A DNA stretch of 13,395 nt, from positions 1-13,395 of the forward strand of contig LKUH01000308.1 of assembly GCA_001412425.1 (NCBI GenBank), written 5' to 3'. Each line of letters starts with the position of its first letter. Within the stretch, counting starts at the first letter, position 1. A model generated the notes under the pieces. The model made no database searches. It saw nothing but the letters and a program-made list of their open reading frames with translations, and was not told the DNA's origin. This document shows positions 8,201 through 13,395 of the stretch, in pieces. Origin of the DNA: Candidatus Cloacimonas sp. SDB. Lineage in GTDB: Bacteria > Cloacimonadota > Cloacimonadia > Cloacimonadales > TCS61. Position numbers and translations under genes: made by a program.

Positions 8201-9093
8201 TCTCTTAAAACAAGATCAATCCTTGAATCCAGATGATCTTTCTTGAGATCGGCTGTAATGAAGATGAGGGGATATTCCTGCAGAGGAAAATCTGTGAACA
8301 GAAATTCAAATTCTTTCAGATAAAGCGGTTGCATTTCCAGATTTAGAGAAAAGAGCCGGGCAGACTCAAGATCATAAGCTGCTTCTACTTTCAGCTGATT
8401 CTGTTCTGTCAGCAATTCCAGGCTGGAATTAAGTTGATTGTCCTGTAATTTATTCAACCAGGTAAGATTTTTCAAGGTAAAATCGGGATCCAGAGATTTA
8501 AAATTCAGGTCAGTAATATTAGCCAGAATGTTTTCTTTACGGTAGGAAGCTTGTAATTGGAAGTTCAAATTCTCAATTTTGGCCGGGACCAACTCGTTCT
8601 TTTCCAGTAAGCTGATAAAAACATTAAAATTCTCAACACTAAAATTCTGCAATTCGATTTGCCAGTCAAAGGGTTTTGGGGTCAGATCTTCAGCATCAGC
8701 GGTATCCTTTTGTGGTATAATATCTGTTACATTCCACTTACCTGCTGCGGTTTCTTCCAAGTTTAATATCGTGTTTACGACATCAAATTGATTGATCTCG
8801 ATTTTCCTGCTTAACAAAGAAAAAATCTGGTATTTTACTTCAATTTTTGCTATGGAAAGGATAGTATTATCGTCAGTTGTTATTTCGACATTTTCCAGAG
8901 AAATCGTCTGAAATAAATTTCCGCTGATTTTTTCCAGTTTAAAATCTGCCTCTGTTAGCAATTCATTCACTTTAGATATCATAATGTTGCGGGCAATATC
9001 CTTAAAAATCCTGGTTTGCGTGAACAGGAGAAGAAGCAGAATAATACAGCCTATAACAATGATCGGGGTAAATATAATTCTATATTTTTTCAT
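5278..9093 (-). CDS. tamB: TamB-like translocation and assembly module protein (AsmA-like, DUF490)
   Basis: A 1271-residue protein, close to the ~1260 of E. coli TamB. An N-terminal signal anchor (about residues 7-26) would hold it in the inner membrane. The long body (about 30-1000) is an almost unbroken run of alternating beta strands rich in N, D, L and I, as expected for the hydrophobic-grooved beta-taco that spans the periplasm. The C-terminal TamB/DUF490 domain (about 1000-1271) carries its hallmarks: NLYGRKFNLVDGVISF followed by NPFLDLTVEN, then EADAVSYLLFG near residue 1138, and a closing stretch of YISYQ-like beta strands ending FWKFKRY. TamB works with an Omp85 partner in outer-membrane protein insertion and is also implicated in phospholipid transport. 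The ATG (9091-9093) overlaps the tamA stop as TGATG, so translation is probably coupled. The small gene follows after 15 bases. No frame break is seen. Confidence 0.93.
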   Translation of the reverse strand: MKKYRIIFTPIIVIGCIILLLLLFTQTRIFKDIARNIMISKVNELLTEADFKLEKISGNLFQTISLENVEITTDDNTILSIAKIEVKYQIFSLLSRKIEINQFDVVNTILNLEETAAGKWNVTDIIPQKDTADAEDLTPKPFDWQIELQNFSVENFNVFISLLEKNELVPAKIENLNFQLQASYRKENILANITDLNFKSLDPDFTLKNLTWLNKLQDNQLNSSLELLTEQNQLKVEAAYDLESARLFSLNLEMQPLYLKEFEFLFTDFPLQEYPLIFITADLKKDHLDSRIDLVLRDQFLSIETSLDSIYDSLQYQAGITMEKINIAEWLRNCDLKSHLNLQIEIAGSGINPAELAGSIKLKSQNSSIRNAKISKLDLFAEKLEDTANINLHLKTETGNLLLNGKFKNLFDTPVFDLDGSIEQLNLYNITGNDDFTSNLNFSWEITGSGSDLENLKAKFQLDLHPSQFQDYSINSLQTDIELDELEYKINRFTGDLAGLLFAISGNGNIKGQHDLNYNFSLTDFAVLKNYLHVNNFSGNLKVDGTITGDAADLSNRTNLELSDLIYDDISLDSLKINAVIGKSAADFNFQSYLNALNLRAGEIKVDNFNLTSKGNLHEFDNQLEITADSIRITSRNTVLLGDNITVKLKELRLSHGDLILATSNDSTLILLADGKYSISNFDLENDTGSISLDGYYATDNSADFKLNISEFDLAQLNRFKMIQPEIEGILSFDSDIAGNLENPNVTVAFSIRQPQFNNLPLQNISGNLNISANRLFSEFQIIRNELEKISGSAELPVDLTSADNIFPVDEPLEINLEINDLELQFVEEFASQFQNINGIANLNFQVRNTLRNPEFSGNLAIEQGSMEFPLYGLKYSEINLNSYLSNDLLVIDDIFIKGGKGYLKINGNMNLADFLNRKDTDLDIKIKARNFLAADKRDLELLTDLDLFLQGTSDKPVFGGEVKITRAKIDLDQFKANNTRVKSFDEPLLVQASKAQSDDSLFIKEDLLQRNTDFIKPLTGKLKIFLPRNTWIKNKDMNIEISGDLEIVKSGTYFEIFGHISPVRGNYNLYGRKFNLVDGVISFNGGQQINPFLDLTVENIFRDALRNKRILKIHLEGYALNPEIKFFLDNEMINEADAVSYLLFGKSNNEIGQNEKSQVSQYGQADFARNILTRELGSRIADQIAQKLNLNVIEFSGGDNFKQGSILVGKYITNDLYLSYQKEFSFDQSKEIVPDKVSLEYEISKYFSLQASRGDEKSTGIDLFWKFKRY

Positions 9094-10901
9094 CAGAAAG
9101 CCTGTCCTATGCTCAGGTGAAGCTGAATACTTTTTTTACTGTCCCAGACAGGCTGGGCAGCATCAAGTCTAATTGGTCCGATAGGTGTTCTCAGTCTCAA
9201 TCCGATTCCAGGGGAGTATTTAAGATCGTTCAGATTGTGCCGGTCAAAATCCATCCACACATTTCCAGCGTCCAGAAAAAGCACCAGATAAAGTATTTTG
9301 AATATTTTTTGTCGGGCTTCAAGTGATAATTCCAGATAGCTATTTCCGCCTATGGACTTATTATTTTCATTTTTTGGGCTAACATCGTTTCTTCCCCAGC
9401 CTCGCAGGGAGAGACTTCCTCCTGCGTAATATCGTTCTTCCAGCGGAGTGATAGTATCACCCCAGATCGGTTTCATGCTGCCTATTTTTATCTTTCCAGC
9501 CAGAACTAATTCCGCCAGAATACGCTGATATTTTCTCAAATCGACCAAACCCTGCAGATAGTGGTATTTGCTATTAAGCTTTAATCCGGATAATGTTACA
9601 ACGTAGGAAGCGGAAAAACCTGTTTCCGGATAGAAGACAGGACTGGAATTATTGAAGGATAATCCCTGTGACAGGGCAGATTTATTGTAAAACTCATTTA
9701 ATATGTCAGTTTCCGTTTCATCTGAAAGATCGATAAAACTGCGTTCGAATCTATAACTGATGAAACCATTCAGCCGGGGATTTATTATATTTTGAAAGGT
9801 CAAGCTGGTTCCGAAAGTTTCCAGATCATAAGCTGACTCATGTTCTTTTTTTAAATAAGGTTTAAAGGCAAGAGAACCGTAGGGTCCCAGAAAGGCGGGT
9901 TGAGTAATTTTTAAACTGACATTATAGGGTTCCAGAAAAGAATGTTTCAGATAGAGATTAGCTCGGCGTGCACCTCCCAGAAAATTCAATTTCAGAAGAT
10001 CCAAAGAAGTGCGGAGGCGATCTTCCAGTCCGTACCCGATTCCGAATTTAACAGACCATTCCGGTAGTTCTTTTACCATAATTTCAATGGGAATAGTGTT
10101 ATTTTCTATTTCGTCCAGCATACTTTTCATAGTAACAAACTGGAATATTCCCAGCTGCTGGATGCGTCTTTGAGTTTCCTGCAGCTGAGTTTGGGAAAAC
10201 TGTTCTCCGTTGAAAGAGATTTGTCTGGAGATCACATGAGATGGTGTTCTTTCATTCCCAATTATATTTACAGCTCCGAAACTACAGAAGGTGCCTGCAG
10301 AAATATTGTAAATTACATCAGCTTTATTCTCTGCTTCAGTAAGCAGGATTTCCTGTTTTATTTCGGGTGAAGGGTAGCCGTTATTCAGTAATAGCTCATG
10401 AAAATATTTATTCAGTGCCAGGATATTCAAATCGCGGAATATGCTGTTTTCCTGTAAAATCCAGTCTGTTCTACCGGTTTCTAATAATTGTTTTACTGAG
10501 TCTATCCGCTCCTGATCTTTCGCATCGATTTTCAACTTAATATCGTTGATCAGTACGGGTTCGTTTTCCTTGATTTCATAGAGCAGATTAATTTTCTCTT
10601 TTTTCCTGTTTATATCTTTGTAAGCTTTCACATCAACTTTCAGGAAACCTGCTCTCTGGTATAATGAAATTATCTGCTGAACGTTATCTTCGAGATAGAA
10701 TTCATTAAAATCCTGACTCTTTGTCCAGAAGGCAATTTTCTGAATCAGATTTTTTGATTTCAGGTTCAGGTTTTTTTTTAATTGGGAAGCAGAAATTGCT
10801 TTATTACCCGTGAATTCAATTTTTCCCACGGAGTAATTATCCTGGGCGCATAAGCTTCCTGCCAGCAATATTGAAATGAAGATGAGATAATAAATTTTCA
10901 T
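9093..10901 (-). CDS. tamA: TamA-like Omp85-family outer-membrane protein
   Basis: A 602-residue precursor with a signal peptide (about 1-19, cleavage after SLCA) for export through Sec. Three POTRA-like domains follow at about 22-112, 113-203 and 204-281; the first opens with the typical VGKIEFTGNKAIS and the third has VNIIGNERTPSHVI. A 16-strand beta-barrel should fill 282-602. The Omp85 lid-lock signature is present as GGSLSLRGWGRND, and the last strands include GIGLRLRTPIGPIRLDAA and a C-terminal Phe (GQAF), the outer-membrane beta-signal. Three POTRA domains and overlap with tamB favour TamA over BamA, which usually has five. It would insert outer-membrane proteins together with TamB. 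The ATG at 10901 follows an A-rich stretch with no strong Shine-Dalgarno. Cys18 is preceded by Leu at -1, so this is not a lipoprotein. Confidence 0.92.
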   Translation of the reverse strand: MKIYYLIFISILLAGSLCAQDNYSVGKIEFTGNKAISASQLKKNLNLKSKNLIQKIAFWTKSQDFNEFYLEDNVQQIISLYQRAGFLKVDVKAYKDINRKKEKINLLYEIKENEPVLINDIKLKIDAKDQERIDSVKQLLETGRTDWILQENSIFRDLNILALNKYFHELLLNNGYPSPEIKQEILLTEAENKADVIYNISAGTFCSFGAVNIIGNERTPSHVISRQISFNGEQFSQTQLQETQRRIQQLGIFQFVTMKSMLDEIENNTIPIEIMVKELPEWSVKFGIGYGLEDRLRTSLDLLKLNFLGGARRANLYLKHSFLEPYNVSLKITQPAFLGPYGSLAFKPYLKKEHESAYDLETFGTSLTFQNIINPRLNGFISYRFERSFIDLSDETETDILNEFYNKSALSQGLSFNNSSPVFYPETGFSASYVVTLSGLKLNSKYHYLQGLVDLRKYQRILAELVLAGKIKIGSMKPIWGDTITPLEERYYAGGSLSLRGWGRNDVSPKNENNKSIGGNSYLELSLEARQKIFKILYLVLFLDAGNVWMDFDRHNLNDLKYSPGIGLRLRTPIGPIRLDAAQPVWDSKKSIQLHLSIGQAF

Positions 10902-11024
10902 ATTTTTTTTAAGTAAATCACAGCAGGATTTGTCAATAAACCTTTTTAGAAATTTGAGGTTGGATTATTTTTTTCAAAATAGTTACAAGATCGGTTAGAA
11001 GTTTCAGTAATTGATGAGATAAAT
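10902..11024. other. Intergenic region between the kinase gene and tamA
   Basis: These 123 AT-rich bases follow the end of the kinase gene and precede tamA; both read minus. No GC-rich hairpin with a T-run is visible, so a kinase terminator is not shown and read-through into tamA is possible. A TTGACA lies on the minus strand (plus-strand 10931-10936), but its nearest -10-like hexamers would put the transcription start almost on the tamA ATG. The tamA promoter is therefore unresolved. Confidence 0.4.
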
Positions 11025-13395
11025 TTAAGTCTTTATTTCAAGAATATATTTAGCGCCGTGATCGTTAAAAATTTTTATGGAAGCGTTTATCTGTTTAGCC
11101 AGCATTTTAATGAGCTGCATGCCAAATCCGGTTGAGTTTTCCAGGTTGATAGATTCGGGAAGCCCCACCCCGTCATCGGAATAAGTTATTTTCAGCAGTG
11201 AATCTAATTTCTGAGCTTTCAGGCAGATTGAACCTGAATTCTTTTCTTTAAAAGCGTGTTTCATGGAGTTGGTGACAAACTCGTTTAAAATTATGCCTAC
11301 TGAGGAACACAATTTTGAATTCAGGACAATATTATCTATTTGTGAGTTTACTTTTATATTCAGGTTAGTGTGGAAAAGGCTGATAATTTCATCAATGAGC
11401 GGGGGAAGAAATTCTTTGAGGTTCAATTCGTGATATACTTCTGATCGATAAAGTTTATCGTAGAGAACAACCATGCTTTGAACTCTGCTGCAAGCATCTC
11501 TGAGAATTCTAGCAGTTTCAAGATTGTTTTGCGCAGAAGCTTGTAAACTGAGAAGGCTTTTAATAATTCCCATATTATTTTTGATGCGGTGATGAGTTTC
11601 TTTGAGCAGAAGCTCTTTTTCTTTCAGTAAAGTTTTAATTTCTTCCTCAGCTTTTTTTCGTTCGGTTATATTATGTGCTAAGGCTAAAATATAATTACCA
11701 TCCGATAGAATAATCTTAGATATGGTTATCTCTGCCGGATAGATTTCACCATTTTTTCTCTGATGTTTTGCATCAAAAGTGACTGCTGGGCTTTCCGGCT
11801 TCAGTGTCATCCAGAATTTATTCAGATCATCACGTTCTTGTGTAACCGGATCGATATCCCTAACATTCATCTGCTTAAGTTCTTTTCTACTGTATCCGGT
11901 ATTCTCGAGTGTTGCCTGGTTAACATCAATGATATTTCCCTGCAAATCGTGCAAAAATAACATTTCTGCTGCCTGATTGATCAAAGATCGGAATTTTTTC
12001 TCACTTTCTTCCAAGGCTTCTTCCGACTGTTTATGTTTAATGGCGACAGCGATCTCTTCGGAGACAAAGTTGAGTAGTTTGATATCTTCTTCAGAATAAA
12101 GGTCCGGATTATCATAACTTTGCAGGGCAATTACACCAATTACTTTGTTTTTAATTTTCAGAGGAACTCCCAGCCAGCTTTCGGAAGGGGATCCGATCTC
12201 TTCAACTAATCCTTCTTCGGTTAACTTATCTAAAATATCATTTGTTGCCAGTAGAGGTTCAGCAGTTTCAATTACATATTTTGTGAGGGTTTTACCTGCA
12301 GGAAATGTTTCATAATCGTCTTTTTTATCCACATTATAGGGAAGTGAAATTACATCGCTGATTTCATCATAAAGTGCCACATAAAAATTTGTTGTATCAA
12401 TTATTTCACTCAGGTGTTCTCTTATTTTATTGCAGAGATCGGTTATAGTAGTTGTTTCACTTAGTGCTTTTGATATCTTATATAGAGTTTCCTGTTTGAT
12501 CCTTGCATTAATTTTTTCAGTAATATCGCGAAAACTCCAGACTCTGCCAACTATTTTATTTCCTAATTTCTGCGGTTGTGAGTAACGTTCAAAGATCCGC
12601 CCATCTTTAAATTCAATTAAATCTTCACTACTGTTTTCAGGTTGAGCATACAACCATTCGACCTTTTCCAGAAATGCTTCAGGGTCTCTAAGCTGATCAA
12701 GAATATAAGACAGTAAAACCTTATCTTCTTTGGTTTGGGCAATCGTTTGAGGTATATGCCAGAGATGAAGAAACTTCTGGTTAAAGCTTATAACTTTACC
12801 ATCAGAATCAATCACCAGAATACCGTCAGCAGTTGATTCCAGAGTTGCGTTAAGTAGTGACAACGATAGCAGGTTGGTTTCTTCTGTTTGTTTACGTTCA
12901 GTGATATCTCGGACAATGGCAATAATTTCATTCGGTGTTGCCGGGACCATTCTTGCGTTATAATAGCGGACACCCTTACCTGGAATAGGAACATGATAAT
13001 CAAATTCCTGAATCGTACCTTTTTGAAGTGTAAGTTTGATTTTATCTTCAACCCGGCTGGCAAAATCTTCCGGAGCTATATCTCGAATTTTTTTCCCGAT
13101 GAGGGATTCTTTCTGATAGATCAGATCTTCAATTGAAGCCTTGTAATCAAGATAAACTCCGTTTTTATCCATTCTGAACATGAGATCCGGAATGGCTTCG
13201 AGCAAGGCACGGGATTGGGATTCGTTCAACCGCGAGGTTTTTACTTTTTCCTGTTCGACAATTTTTGCTTCGAAAAGCCGTAGTGCTATTTTTATGTTGG
13301 CAATAAGGACAGTTTCAGCAGAATTTTTGGGAATGAATCCGTAGGAAGTTATGCCCTCTGTTTTTTTCAGAATTTTGCTTTCTATACAAGAGGAT
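11025..13395 (-). CDS. Hybrid sensor histidine kinase, REC-PAS-PAS-GAF-PAS-HisKA_2-HATPase (N-terminus beyond window)
   Basis: The frame is open to the right edge, so this is a partial gene with 789 residues visible. The TTG at 13229, which would give 734 residues, is internal: 55 residues upstream continue in frame and include YGFIPKNSAETVLIANIK, the end of a response-regulator receiver domain with its conserved Lys. Numbered from that TTG, the rest is: PAS1 (3-115), PAS2 (122-245), GAF (247-400), PAS3 (410-528), HisKA_2 (about 535-610) with phosphoacceptor H547 in THHRIKNN, and HATPase_c (about 640-734). The ATP site shows the N-box NEFVTNSMKHAF (649-660, N654), the G1 box DDGVGLP and the G2 box GFGMQL. 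No membrane segment is visible, so the kinase is probably cytoplasmic and senses through its PAS/GAF domains; ligands are unknown. No separate regulator gene lies in view. The TAA stop is at 11025-11027. Confidence 0.92.
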   Translation of the reverse strand, partial: SSCIESKILKKTEGITSYGFIPKNSAETVLIANIKIALRLFEAKIVEQEKVKTSRLNESQSRALLEAIPDLMFRMDKNGVYLDYKASIEDLIYQKESLIGKKIRDIAPEDFASRVEDKIKLTLQKGTIQEFDYHVPIPGKGVRYYNARMVPATPNEIIAIVRDITERKQTEETNLLSLSLLNATLESTADGILVIDSDGKVISFNQKFLHLWHIPQTIAQTKEDKVLLSYILDQLRDPEAFLEKVEWLYAQPENSSEDLIEFKDGRIFERYSQPQKLGNKIVGRVWSFRDITEKINARIKQETLYKISKALSETTTITDLCNKIREHLSEIIDTTNFYVALYDEISDVISLPYNVDKKDDYETFPAGKTLTKYVIETAEPLLATNDILDKLTEEGLVEEIGSPSESWLGVPLKIKNKVIGVIALQSYDNPDLYSEEDIKLLNFVSEEIAVAIKHKQSEEALEESEKKFRSLINQAAEMLFLHDLQGNIIDVNQATLENTGYSRKELKQMNVRDIDPVTQERDDLNKFWMTLKPESPAVTFDAKHQRKNGEIYPAEITISKIILSDGNYILALAHNITERKKAEEEIKTLLKEKELLLKETHHRIKNNMGIIKSLLSLQASAQNNLETARILRDACSRVQSMVVLYDKLYRSEVYHELNLKEFLPPLIDEIISLFHTNLNIKVNSQIDNIVLNSKLCSSVGIILNEFVTNSMKHAFKEKNSGSICLKAQKLDSLLKITYSDDGVGLPESINLENSTGFGMQLIKMLAKQINASIKIFNDHGAKYILEIKT

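Noticed and set aside
5278..9093. Many short plus-strand frames across tamB, and the recurring CCAGATC-like words
   Set aside because: The frames are antisense shadows of the long gene. The recurring words reflect repeated Asp-Leu-Glu-type codons in the beta strands, not a DNA repeat array.
10844..10850. Cys18 in the TamA leader as a lipoprotein acylation site
   Set aside because: The residue before the Cys is Leu, whereas a lipobox needs a small residue there, and a barrel with a C-terminal Phe is normally cut by signal peptidase I.
10907..10936. A sigma70-type promoter for tamA based on TTGACA on the minus strand
   Set aside because: The only -10-like hexamers at 15 or 18 bases (TACTTA, TTAAAA) would start transcription at or within a few bases of the ATG, leaving no leader for a ribosome binding site.

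Overview
The window is an AT-rich stretch of a bacterial chromosome from an organism with an outer membrane. It encodes a TamA-like Omp85 protein and a full-length TamB-like protein, which only make sense in a two-membrane cell. The ATG/GTG/TTG starts, clear AGGAG-type ribosome binding sites, a DUF438 hemerythrin/PAS protein and a multi-PAS kinase led by a receiver domain would suit a candidate phylum of the FCB group, such as Cloacimonadota or a relative. That placement is a guess from protein style, not a measurement.

Left edge (1-252): a 62-residue open frame, read + and cut by the window start, is the C-terminal tail of an IS4-type transposase, so an insertion sequence ends here. Positions 253-2654 hold two minus-strand membrane genes: a CorA-type Mg2+/Co2+ transporter and, 71 bases downstream of it, a PAP2 phosphatase fused to a C-terminal extracytoplasmic beta-rich domain. 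A 299-base divergent intergenic region with several inverted repeats separates corA from two plus-strand genes. These encode a DUF438-hemerythrin-PAS protein (start at 2954, not at the earlier TTG) and a YitH/HocS-type two-domain GNAT acetyltransferase with a GTG start.

From 5083 to the right edge everything reads minus. A tight operon runs tamA-like (9093-10901), tamB-like (5278-9093, overlapping tamA by one base) and a 58-59 residue unrecognised small protein (5083-5262, 15 bases after tamB). The TamA/TamB pair would form an envelope-spanning path for outer-membrane protein or lipid transport; the small protein is soluble-looking and its role is unknown. The operon converges on the GNAT gene, and an 11-bp perfect inverted repeat lies across that junction.

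The last gene (11025-13395) is a large sensor histidine kinase with PAS-PAS-GAF-PAS-HisKA_2-HATPase order. Its reading frame stays open to the window edge and includes the tail of an N-terminal receiver domain, so it is a partial hybrid kinase. No rRNA, tRNA, CRISPR array or defence system was seen. The content is mostly conserved envelope and signalling genes; the points most worth a second look are the small tam-operon protein, the PAP2 fusion and the IS boundary.
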